Below, piece by piece: positions 18,823 through 26,282 of a DNA stretch of 64,000 nucleotides. Below the pieces are notes generated by a model. That model had not been told where the DNA came from. It was given only the letters and a program-made list of their open reading frames with translations, and made no database searches. How positions within the stretch are numbered: the first letter of the stretch is position 1; each line of letters opens with the position of its first letter. A program made the translations under genes and the position numbers. The stretch is from JAKQIM01 sp964633225 (GTDB lineage Bacteria > Chloroflexota > Anaerolineae > Anaerolineales > UBA4823): NCBI GenBank assembly GCA_964633225.1, contig CAZWFQ010000004.1:1-64000 (forward strand). Reading direction: 5' to 3'.

Positions 18823-19403
18823 AGCTTATCAGGCTCGTCGTCTACGCCATTGGGCTTGTCAATATCGTTCATGTCAAGCTGGTCAAGAAAATCTTCAAAA
18901 ATGGACAGGCGTCCTTCGGTCTCTTCGCCAGCCGATTCGGGAGCTGGCTTTTCGGTCCGGCTGGGTTTCGGGCTGGCGCCATCTTGTAAGTCTTCCTCCG
19001 GCAAGATACCAACCGTATCCATGACCGTCTTGGCAACCATGATCGGAACATGGGCCCGCACTGCCAACGCCAGGGCGTCAGATGGCCGCGAATCGATGTT
19101 GATCGTCTGACCGTTCAATTCTGCCACGATGTTGCCATAGAAAGTCTCTTCTCGCATCGCAGTAACTTCAACACGCAAGATCCTGGCCCCCAAAGCGGTA
19201 AAGGTGCTGCGCAGCAAATCCCAGGTCAGCGGACGCGCCACTTCAACTTCCTGCAGCGCCAGCGCAATCGCCTCGGCCTCATAGATACCAATCCAGATGG
19301 TCAAATAACGATCCGCATCCGTCTCTCTGAGCACCACGATGCGCTGCTGCGACATCAAGCTCACACGAATGCTATCAACGACACATTCCACCATATCCGA
19401 CAT
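18819..19403 (-). CDS. Bifunctional nuclease family (DUF151/BFN) protein
   Basis: 194 residues. The core of about 140 residues carries the family signatures VVLRETDADRYLTIWIGIYE, IALALQ and IDSRPSDALALAVR, with an acidic C-terminal extension (EDFLDQLDMNDIDKPNG). DUF151 proteins are small trimeric enzymes with reported nuclease activity in plants and thermophiles; their bacterial role is unsettled. ATG at 19403 follows GGAGG. The stop overlaps the dnaB start as ATGA, so the two are translationally coupled; it is the first gene of the replication operon. Confidence 0.88.
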   Translation of the reverse strand: MSDMVECVVDSIRVSLMSQQRIVVLRETDADRYLTIWIGIYEAEAIALALQEVEVARPLTWDLLRSTFTALGARILRVEVTAMREETFYGNIVAELNGQTINIDSRPSDALALAVRAHVPIMVAKTVMDTVGILPEEDLQDGASPKPSRTEKPAPESAGEETEGRLSIFEDFLDQLDMNDIDKPNGVDDEPDKL

Positions 19404-19469
19404 AGCCGCCTCCGAAACGATTGTCTTTGCAGGGTTATTTTAACACGGATTCCCAGAAGTTATCTGACC

Positions 19470-19497
19470 TTGCGATTTGTTAAGATTCCGGTATAAT
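19470..19497 (+). promoter_or_regulatory. Promoter of the pseudo-receiver regulator gene
   Basis: TTGCGA (19470-19475) and TATAAT (19492-19497) with a 16-base spacer. Start of transcription near 19504 leaves a 62-base leader before the ATG at 19566. Confidence 0.6.
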
Positions 19498-19565
19498 TCC
19501 GATTGGTTGGACATTCAGTCTGGGGGCCCATTACTCAGCAGCAACCAAATTTATTAAGGGACACT

Positions 19566-20222
19566 ATGAAAGCCAGGATACTTTGGATTGAGGGCAAACG
19601 GGCTGATAGTCCCACTTTTGTGCCCGCCCTGAGAAAAAAAGAATACACGGTAGATGTAGTGTCAACTGGCAATGCTGCCCTCGAGCAGTTGAGCAGTTTA
19701 GACCCTGATCTGGTTGTGATTAACGCCGCCTCGATGCGCACCAGTGGTAAACGCACGTGTCGCCAACTGCGCGCTAAATTGAACGGCCTGCCAATTGTCG
19801 TGATCCTCAATGCCGACCAGCCAGATTCTGACGATAGCTGCGCCAACGCCTTCCTCAAACTACCTTTTACGGCTCGCAAGCTGCTCAACCGCATCCAACC
19901 GCTGCTGCCCGGTGACGGCGAACACCTGCTGCACGTGGGGCTTATCCGGCTGGATACAGAACGGCGGCGGGTTCGCTGCCAGGGTCGTGAAGCCCGCCTG
20001 ACACCTCGCCTGGCCCAACTGCTGCAAATCCTCATGGAACATCCAGGCGCAGTGGTTGAACGCGCCCAACTCTTTCGCCAGGTGTGGAAAACCGAATACA
20101 CAGAAGATACCCGCACCCTGGATGTGCATATCAGTTGGCTGCGCGAGGCCATCGAAGAAGATCCTCGCCATCCCCAGTTCTTAAAAACAATCCGCGGCGT
20201 CGGCTACCGCCTGGACACATAA
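19566..20222 (+). CDS. OmpR/PhoB-like regulator with degenerate receiver domain
   Basis: 218 residues. The N-terminal half has the receiver fold but not the phosphorylation site: the acidic pair is missing (ILWIEGKRAD), the acceptor aspartate is Asn53 (DLVVINAAS), and the switch threonine is Asn (VVILNAD). The lysine survives in FLKLPFTARKLL. The C-terminal winged helix is intact (RLTPRLAQLLQILMEHPGAV, DVHISWLREAIEEDP, IRGVGYRLDT). It should bind DNA without phosphorylation or in response to another cue, as known for atypical OmpR-family members. ATG 19566 has AAGGG upstream; a longer frame from 19503 covers the leader. Confidence 0.88.
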   Translation: MKARILWIEGKRADSPTFVPALRKKEYTVDVVSTGNAALEQLSSLDPDLVVINAASMRTSGKRTCRQLRAKLNGLPIVVILNADQPDSDDSCANAFLKLPFTARKLLNRIQPLLPGDGEHLLHVGLIRLDTERRRVRCQGREARLTPRLAQLLQILMEHPGAVVERAQLFRQVWKTEYTEDTRTLDVHISWLREAIEEDPRHPQFLKTIRGVGYRLDT

Positions 20223-20243
20223 TACGCATCGTAAAAAAGAACT

Positions 20244-21008
20244 GTGCAGCTCTACTTCATCCGTCACGCTCAATCCTATAACAACGCCCTATATGATTCC
20301 ACCGGCAGCGACCGGGGACGGCGCTTTGATCCCGAATTGACCGAGATCGGCCAACAGCAGGCCGCAATCCTGGCGCAGTTCCTGAAACGCAACCACCGGC
20401 CTTCTCATGCCGCTGCAGAGCCGCAGGCTGTTTCCTTCGAAAACAAAACCTCCTCCTTCGGGTGCGACCCACAGAACCAGGCTGGCTTTGGCCTGACGCA
20501 TCTCTACACCAGCCTGATGCAGCGCGCCACAGCCACCGCCTCGGCAGTGGCCCAGGCGCTTGACCTGCCGCTAGTGGCCTGGGTCGATCTCCATGAGGGG
20601 GGTGGGCTGTATCTCAACAACGAGGTCACCGGCGAACCAGCCAGCCTGCCCGGCCCAGGGCGTTCTCATTTTGAGGCCCATTATCCCAGCCTGCAGCTCC
20701 CCGCCTGGCTGGATGAGCAAGGTTGGTGGCGGCGGCCCTACGAAACGCGCCCAGAGCGTGCCTTGCGCGCTCGCCGTGTGCTCGACGAGCTGCTGGCGCG
20801 CCACGCCAACACAGAAGACCGGGTAGCCTTTTTCAGCCATGGCGGCTTCTACAATCATTTCTTGACCGCACTGCTGAACCTGCCATCGCGCGACGGCCTG
20901 TGGTTCTCTCTCAACAACACCGCCATTACACGCATTGACTTCGCCGATGAACTGCGCCTGGTCTACCTCAACCGGTTGGATTTTATTCCGTCCAGGCTGG
21001 TGACCTGA
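20244..21008 (+). CDS. Histidine phosphatase (phosphoglycerate-mutase-like) protein
   Basis: 254 residues. The catalytic RHG-like motif is LYFIRHAQSYNNALYD (His7 as phospho-acceptor) and the second histidine is in VAFFSHGGFYNHFL (about 200). Arginines that clamp phosphate are present (LMQRATATASAVAQAL). An insertion at residues 50-75 (SHAAAEPQAVSFENKTSSFG) between strands is unusual and has no evident function. The start is GTG at 20244, 21 bases after the regulator stop. The substrate is unknown; members range from sugar-phosphate phosphatases to mutases. Confidence 0.87.
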   Translation: MQLYFIRHAQSYNNALYDSTGSDRGRRFDPELTEIGQQQAAILAQFLKRNHRPSHAAAEPQAVSFENKTSSFGCDPQNQAGFGLTHLYTSLMQRATATASAVAQALDLPLVAWVDLHEGGGLYLNNEVTGEPASLPGPGRSHFEAHYPSLQLPAWLDEQGWWRRPYETRPERALRARRVLDELLARHANTEDRVAFFSHGGFYNHFLTALLNLPSRDGLWFSLNNTAITRIDFADELRLVYLNRLDFIPSRLVT

Positions 21009-21010
21009 CA

Positions 21011-21077
21011 TCTTGACACTTTCTTGACATGTTGGCGTCGTTTCTTGATCTTTAATTGACATGGGTGGGGGTATAAA
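21011..21077 (+). promoter_or_regulatory. Four phased TTGACA-like direct repeats and a -10 upstream of the KimA-like gene
   Basis: TTGACA at 21013-21018, 21024-21029 and 21056-21061, and TTGATC at 21045-21050; start-to-start spacings are 11, 21 and 11 bases, close to whole helical turns. TATAAA at 21072-21077 is a likely -10 with no -35 at the right distance. This layout (direct repeats of about 11 bp replacing the -35) is typical of promoters activated by OmpR/PhoB/KdpE-type regulators, one of which is encoded downstream. Confidence 0.6.
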
Positions 21078-21133
21078 TCAGCTTCGGCCTGCGGGCCATT
21101 GCCAAGAACCCATTCGATCAAGGAATGATTTGT

Positions 21134-23068
21134 ATGACCACTGCCTCAAAAATTCCGGGCGTCTTCCGGCGTCCATCTACCATTAAACCTTCTATCAGTT
21201 GGCACTCCTGGATGATCGGCCGCCCCCTGGCGAGCGCCGATGCCCCTCACCAAACCATTGGAAAACTGGTCGGCCTGGCTGTCTTCTCTTCTGATGCCCT
21301 CTCATCCGTGGCCTACGGCCCACAAGAAATTATGTTCGTGTTGGCCGCGGCTGGCGTCGGCGCCTTAAGTCTATCCCTGCCCATTGCCCTTGCCATCGTT
21401 GTTTTGCTATCCATCTTGACCTTTTCGTATGAACAGACCATTCATGCCTATCCGGGCGGCGGCGGAGCCTATATCGTGGCGCGTGACAACCTGGGCGAAT
21501 TGCCCGCTCAAATCGCCGCCTCTGCGCTGCTGACTGACTACGTCTTGACAGTCGCGGTTTCCATTTCCTCTGGCGTAGCCCAGATCGTCTCGGCCTTTCC
21601 AGACCTTTTTACATACCGCGTGCTGATTGGCGTTGCCATGGTCATGCTGATCATGCTGATCAATCTACGCGGCGTCAAAGAGTCCGGCTCTATCTTTGCC
21701 GTGCCCACTTACTTCTTCCTGGGCATTACCTTTATCACTGTCATCACCGGCATTATCCAATACCTCACCGGTAACCTCAATCTCATTGTTGACCCGCCCG
21801 CGCTCGAAACAACCGTCTTACAGCCCTTGAGCGTTTTGCTGATCTTACGCGCCTTTGCCAATGGCACCGCATCAGTCACCGGTGTAGAAGCCATCTCAAA
21901 TGGCATTCCTGCTTTCAAAGAACCACGCAGCCGCAATGCTGGCGTCACCCTCTTGTGGATGGCAGGCCTTTTAGGCTCCCTGCTGTTAAGCATTACCTTC
22001 CTGGCTATTCATACCGGCTCCCTGCCCGCCGAATCAGAAACGGTGATCTCACAGATTGCCCGCACCATCTACGGCGGGCGCGGCCTGCTCTACCTGGCAG
22101 TCATCTCTGCCACCACCATCATCCTGGTCATGGCAGCCAACACCGCCTACGCAGACTTTCCCCGCCTGGGAGCCCTGGTGGCTGCAGACGGCTTCTTACC
22201 GCGCCAGCTAACCTTTCGCGGCAGCCGCCTGGTCTTCTCATACGGCATCATCTCTCTCGGGGTCATCTCCTCGCTGCTCATCATCATCTTTCGTGCCAGC
22301 GTCACCGGCCTCATCCCGCTGTATGCCATCGGCGTTTTTCTTTCTTTTACCTTGTCTCAGGCTGGCATGGCTCGCCGCTGGTGGAAATCTGGCCACCTCA
22401 AACCCGGAGAAGAGCGCGCTGAGGCTGGCTCCGTCGTGCGCCACGACAAGGGCTGGCTGCACAAAATGATCATCAACGGCTTCGGCTCCTTCTGCACCGC
22501 AGTGGTAACCATCGTCTTCGCCGTCACCAAGTTCAAGGATGGCGCCTGGGTTGTCGTGCTGCTCACCCCCTTGCTGGTGGTTGGCTTTCTCGTCATCCAT
22601 CATCACTACAAGAACCTGGCCCGCCAACTTTCGCTGACCAATTACGAGCCGCGTTCTACCATCCAGCGCAACCGGGTGATCATGCCCATCAGCGGCGTCC
22701 ACCGCGGCACCCTGGAGGCCCTGCGCTTTGCCCGTACCATTTCAAACGATATCACGGTGGTCAATATCTCTTCTGACCCCGAAGAAGCCCAGCGCCTGGA
22801 GGCCAAGTGGCAGCAATGGGGCGATGGCATCCGCCTGGTGATCCTCGATTCGCCCTACCGCTTGATGATCGAACCGCTGCTTGATTACCTGGCAGAGATC
22901 ACCAAGGTGCGCAAATCCAACGAAATGATCACCGTGGTGGTGCCGCATTTTGTGCCCAAGCACACCTGGACCAACCTGCTGCATACCCGCACCGCCAACC
23001 TCCTGCGCCACGCCCTGCTGCACCGAGATGACATCGTGATCATGGAAGTGCCGTACCAGGTGAAATAG
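21134..23068 (+). CDS. KimA-like APC-superfamily potassium transporter
   Basis: 644 residues. About twelve membrane helices span residues 45-490, followed by a cytosolic domain of about 150 residues. LFSSDALSSVAYG-like (VFSSDALSSVAYGPQEI), YPGGGGAYIVARDNLGE and VTGVEAISNGIPAFKEP match Bacillus subtilis KimA (YdaO), a proton-coupled high-affinity K+ importer whose C-terminal domain is USP-like. ATG 21134 has AAGGA about ten bases upstream; ATG 21125 is too close to that site. The following genes encode a KdpD-like kinase and KdpE-like regulator, supporting K+ rather than amino-acid transport. No c-di-AMP riboswitch was recognised in the short leader. Confidence 0.85.
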   Translation: MTTASKIPGVFRRPSTIKPSISWHSWMIGRPLASADAPHQTIGKLVGLAVFSSDALSSVAYGPQEIMFVLAAAGVGALSLSLPIALAIVVLLSILTFSYEQTIHAYPGGGGAYIVARDNLGELPAQIAASALLTDYVLTVAVSISSGVAQIVSAFPDLFTYRVLIGVAMVMLIMLINLRGVKESGSIFAVPTYFFLGITFITVITGIIQYLTGNLNLIVDPPALETTVLQPLSVLLILRAFANGTASVTGVEAISNGIPAFKEPRSRNAGVTLLWMAGLLGSLLLSITFLAIHTGSLPAESETVISQIARTIYGGRGLLYLAVISATTIILVMAANTAYADFPRLGALVAADGFLPRQLTFRGSRLVFSYGIISLGVISSLLIIIFRASVTGLIPLYAIGVFLSFTLSQAGMARRWWKSGHLKPGEERAEAGSVVRHDKGWLHKMIINGFGSFCTAVVTIVFAVTKFKDGAWVVVLLTPLLVVGFLVIHHHYKNLARQLSLTNYEPRSTIQRNRVIMPISGVHRGTLEALRFARTISNDITVVNISSDPEEAQRLEAKWQQWGDGIRLVILDSPYRLMIEPLLDYLAEITKVRKSNEMITVVVPHFVPKHTWTNLLHTRTANLLRHALLHRDDIVIMEVPYQVK

Positions 23069-23072
23069 ACAT

Positions 23073-23102
23073 TTGCCCAAAGCCGCTAGAAGATACTATA
23101 AT
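23073..23102 (+). promoter_or_regulatory. Internal promoter before the KdpD-like kinase
   Basis: TTGCCC (23073-23078) and TATAAT (23097-23102) with an 18-base spacer. The predicted start, about 23109, is two bases before the ATG, so this message would be essentially leaderless. Confidence 0.55.
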
Positions 23103-23110
23103 CACAGGTA

Positions 23111-24754
23111 ATGAAACAACCTGTCAAAGATCAATTCTCTACCCTTTTCACCAAATTGAAAGACACAATCCGCTGGGTGAAAGGCTACCGGCTTGGCCGT
23201 TTCTTGGGAAGCTTTGGTTTGGTGCTGCTGGTGACTGCGATTGGATTACCCCTGGAGATTTTTTTACACCCGGTCAACCTGGTGATGCTCTACCTGGCGG
23301 CGGTGGTGGTGACGGCCCTTTATCTGGGCCGGTCTGCCGCCATCTTGGCCTCGCTTCTGAGCGTGCTGGCCTTTGACTATGTGTTTGTGGCACCGCGCTT
23401 TACCCTCAATGTATCAGATACCGAATACCTGGTCACCTTCTTGGGGCTTTTGGCCGTTGGATTGGTGATCAGCAACACCACCGCCGTGGTGCGAGAGCAG
23501 TTCCAGGCAGCCGAACAGCGCGAGCGCAACGCCACCGTCCTCAACTCCCTCAGCCGCGACCTGACCGTAGCTGTGGATCTGGATGAAATGCTGCAAGCCG
23601 TTCTGCGTCACATTGGGCAGACCTTCAAACGCGAAGTGGTGATCTGGCTGCCCCAAAACGAGCGGTTGGCTGTCCGGGCCGCCACACCCGGGTTTAATAC
23701 CACGCCAACTGAAGAAGAGGCTGCCTCTTGGGCTTATGAAAACAACCAACCCGCCGGGCGAGGCACCGAAATCCTCGGCCAGGCGCGCGGCCGTTACCTG
23801 CCGCTCGAAACCGCCCGCGGTGTGCTGGGAGTATTGGGAGTAGAACCATCAGAGAAAACCGCCCTTCTCACCGCAGAACAACGCCAGTTATTAGATAGCT
23901 TTGCCCGCCTGGCAGCCATGGCCATCGAACGCGCCAACCTGGCCGAACAAGCCAACCAGGCACTCATCCTGCGCCAGACCGAAAAATTACAATCGGCCCT
24001 CTTGAATTCCATCTCGCACGATCTGCGCACCCCGTTGGCTTCCATCACCGGCATTCTCAGCACCTTGAGAGAGTCAGAACCGGGCCTACCCGAGAGCGGC
24101 CAGCCGGATTTGCAACTTGCCAACAACCTGGATCCCGTCACCCGCGCCGAACTGCTTGAAAGCGCCAGCGAAGAGGCTGCCCGCCTGAACCGGTTGGTAG
24201 GCAACTTACTGGATATGACCCGCCTGGAGGGCGGCGCGCTGCGCCTCTCAATCGATTTATGCGACGTGCGCGACCTGGTGGGGGCAGCCCTGGCCCAATT
24301 GGGCGACCGCCTCAGCCTGCATCCACTGCGCACAGCCATTCCACAGGATCTGCCTTTGGTGCCGATGGATTTTGTGCTCATGGTTCAGGTGCTCAGCAAC
24401 TTGCTGGATAATGCCGCCAAGTACTCCCCTCAAGGCGCCCCCATCGAAGTCACCGCCCAGATCATCGAACACCACAGCAAGCTGGCGGGGCCGGCAGTTG
24501 AGATGGCTGTGTTAGATCGCGGCATCGGCATCCCCCCAACCGACCTGAAACACGTTTTCGACAAATTCTACCGCGTCCGCCGCCCCGATGGCATACAGGG
24601 CACCGGCCTGGGGCTGTCAATCAGCCGCGGAATCGTAGAAGCACACGGTGGGCGCATCTGGGCCAGCCAGCGCGAGGCCGGTGGAACGATGATTGGCTTG
24701 GCTCTGCCACTGCACGCCTTACCCCCACTGCAGGAGACATCCAAAAATGGTTGA
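23111..24754 (+). CDS. KdpD-like sensor histidine kinase (DUF4118-GAF-HisKA-HATPase)
   Basis: 547 residues. Four short membrane helices at residues 30-125 (VLLVTAIGLPLEIFLHPVN, LSVLAFDYVFVAPRFTLN) match the DUF4118 membrane part of KdpD; the N-terminal KdpD/USP region is absent. A GAF-like domain follows (about 140-275), then the H-box LLNSISHDLRTPLASITG, N-box NLLDNAAKYSP, G1 VLDRGIGIP and G2 GTGLGLSISRGIVEAHGG. It probably senses K+ or ionic state and phosphorylates the regulator encoded next, whose start overlaps this stop by eight bases. There is no ribosome site, consistent with a leaderless start. Confidence 0.92.
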   Translation: MKQPVKDQFSTLFTKLKDTIRWVKGYRLGRFLGSFGLVLLVTAIGLPLEIFLHPVNLVMLYLAAVVVTALYLGRSAAILASLLSVLAFDYVFVAPRFTLNVSDTEYLVTFLGLLAVGLVISNTTAVVREQFQAAEQRERNATVLNSLSRDLTVAVDLDEMLQAVLRHIGQTFKREVVIWLPQNERLAVRAATPGFNTTPTEEEAASWAYENNQPAGRGTEILGQARGRYLPLETARGVLGVLGVEPSEKTALLTAEQRQLLDSFARLAAMAIERANLAEQANQALILRQTEKLQSALLNSISHDLRTPLASITGILSTLRESEPGLPESGQPDLQLANNLDPVTRAELLESASEEAARLNRLVGNLLDMTRLEGGALRLSIDLCDVRDLVGAALAQLGDRLSLHPLRTAIPQDLPLVPMDFVLMVQVLSNLLDNAAKYSPQGAPIEVTAQIIEHHSKLAGPAVEMAVLDRGIGIPPTDLKHVFDKFYRVRRPDGIQGTGLGLSISRGIVEAHGGRIWASQREAGGTMIGLALPLHALPPLQETSKNG

Positions 24755-25439
24755 GAATGGCTTACGCATCCTGGTTGTAGATGATGAACGCGCCATCCGG
24801 CGTTTCTTGAAGGCTTCCTTACAAGCGCACGGCCATCATGTCATCGAGGCTGCCAACGGCACCGAAGCCCTGGCGTCAGCAGCCGAGCAGCACCCCGACC
24901 TGCTCATCCTCGACCTGGGCCTGCCAGATATGGATGGAATTGAGATCACCCGCCGCCTGCGCGATTGGTCACGCATCCCCATCATCATCCTGTCAGTACG
25001 CGACCAGGAGAACGAGAAAATCGCCGCTTTGGATGCCGGCGCCGATGACTACCTGACCAAGCCTTTTGGAATTGGTGAGCTGATGGCGCGGCTGCGTGTG
25101 GCCATGCGCCATACCACCGCCGCGCAAGATGAGCCTGTTTACCAGTTCGAGACCCTGCAGGTAGACCTGGCGCACCGGCGGGTGACCCTGAACGGGCAGG
25201 AAGTGGCCCTGACCCCCACCGAATATGACCTGCTGCGCCTGCTGGCAAAAAACGCCGGCCGCGTGCTGACCCACCATTACTTGCTGCGCGAAGTGTGGGG
25301 CGCAGCTTACCAAACAGAAACCCACTTGCTGCGGGTCAATATCAGCAACCTGCGCCACAAGATCGAGATAGACCCCGACCGGCCGCGTCTTATTCTCACC
25401 GAGCCCGGGGTAGGCTATCGCTTTCAGGCTAACGAGTAG
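24747..25439 (+). CDS. KdpE-like OmpR-family response regulator
   Basis: 230 residues. Receiver: LVVDDERAIRRFLKASL, acceptor Asp in LLILDLGLPDMDG, switch in IIILSVRD, Lys in DDYLTKPFG. Winged helix: LTPTEYDLLRLLAKNAGRVL, REVWGAAYQTETHLLRVNIS, EPGVGYRFQ. The order and wording (RAIRRFLKASLQAHGH, IPIIILSVRDQENEKIAALD) closely follow KdpE. ATG 24747 lies inside the kinase's last codons with GGAG (24733-24736) upstream, so expression is coupled. The phased repeats at 21013-21061 are a natural candidate for its binding site. Confidence 0.93.
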   Translation: MVENGLRILVVDDERAIRRFLKASLQAHGHHVIEAANGTEALASAAEQHPDLLILDLGLPDMDGIEITRRLRDWSRIPIIILSVRDQENEKIAALDAGADDYLTKPFGIGELMARLRVAMRHTTAAQDEPVYQFETLQVDLAHRRVTLNGQEVALTPTEYDLLRLLAKNAGRVLTHHYLLREVWGAAYQTETHLLRVNISNLRHKIEIDPDRPRLILTEPGVGYRFQANE

Positions 25440-25485
25440 TAGTTGTGTTACAATTGCCCCTCAAATTTTATCGTTGGAGAAATTT

Positions 25486-25680
25486 ATGAGCGACTCTATT
25501 CCCACCTGTATCGTTTGCCAGCAAGATGACACCCACGTTCCCCTGCTCAGCTTCAGCTACCAGGGCGGGCAGCATTTCATTTGCCCCCAACATTTGCCCA
25601 TCCTGATTCACAAACCCGCCCAGCTAGCCGAACAACTGCCCGGGCTGGAAAAAATCAAGGTGTCTGAAGGCCACCACTAG
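25486..25680 (+). CDS. Small zinc-ribbon-like protein, function unknown
   Basis: 64 residues starting MSDSIPTCIVCQQDD; a second metal-ligand cluster reads FICPQHLPILIHKP (C-x2-H), so C-x2-C plus C-x2-H could bind one zinc. No family is firmly recognised. GGAG at 25476-25479 sits seven bases before the ATG, and TACAAT at 25449-25454 could be a -10, suggesting its own transcript. It ends seven bases before the convergent LOG gene. Confidence 0.7.
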   Translation: MSDSIPTCIVCQQDDTHVPLLSFSYQGGQHFICPQHLPILIHKPAQLAEQLPGLEKIKVSEGHH

Positions 25681-25687
25681 CCCGCAT

Positions 25688-26272
25688 CTATCCTTCGCGC
25701 GTTAACCAGCGATCCAGGCCCCCCGGAGCGCGGTAAGTCGCCAAGAGATCCAGCAGGGTTTCGGGTTGGCTGGCGCTCACCAGCAAATCGCGGTGTTCAG
25801 CATACATAAAACCTTCGCGGCGGGCATGTTCTACCAACTCCAGCAGCGGGTCGAAGTAGCTGCGCGCATTAAAGAGGCCAACCGGTTTCTGGTGCAGGCC
25901 AATCTGCGCCCAGGTCAACATCTCAAACAGTTCTTCAAAAGTGCCGTATCCGCCTGGCATGGCAACGAAAGCATCTGCCAACGCTTCCAGGCGGGCTTTA
26001 CGCGTATGCATGCTGTCCACCACTTCCAGGCGGGTCAATCGGCTGTGCATCAACTGGGGTGTGGCGAACAACTCGGGAATCACGCCCACCACCTCTCCAC
26101 CCGCTTCCAGCGCGCCATCCGCCAGGGCACCCATCATGCCGGTACATCCGGCCCCATAAACAATGCCCAGGCCGCGTCCGGCAATCGCCCGGCCCATCTG
26201 GCGGGCCGCATCCAGGTAAGCGGCATCCATTTTGTCTGAAGAACCGCAGTAAACACAAATCGTTCTCAACAC
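25688..26272 (-). CDS. LOG-family nucleotide phosphoribohydrolase
   Basis: 194 residues. The family signature is present: ICVYCGSSDK at the start, VYGAGCTGMMGALADGAL (about 40-58), and the catalytic MPGGYGTFEELFEMLTWAQIG (PGGxGTxxE, about 105), plus the DSMHTRKARL arginine. LOG proteins cleave the N-glycosidic bond of nucleoside 5'-monophosphates and, in plants, activate cytokinins; in bacteria the physiological substrate is often AMP or GMP. The start is a GTG (26272) just after GAGAGG; the following TTG codon is an alternative. It begins 10 bases downstream of the cyclase stop, so both are probably one transcript. Confidence 0.88.
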   Translation of the reverse strand: MLRTICVYCGSSDKMDAAYLDAARQMGRAIAGRGLGIVYGAGCTGMMGALADGALEAGGEVVGVIPELFATPQLMHSRLTRLEVVDSMHTRKARLEALADAFVAMPGGYGTFEELFEMLTWAQIGLHQKPVGLFNARSYFDPLLELVEHARREGFMYAEHRDLLVSASQPETLLDLLATYRAPGGLDRWLTREG

Positions 26273-26282
26273 ACACCTCTCA

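Noticed and set aside
21009..21133. c-di-AMP (ydaO) riboswitch before the KimA-like gene
   Set aside because: Only about 50 bases follow the likely transcript start and no ydaO core was recognised.
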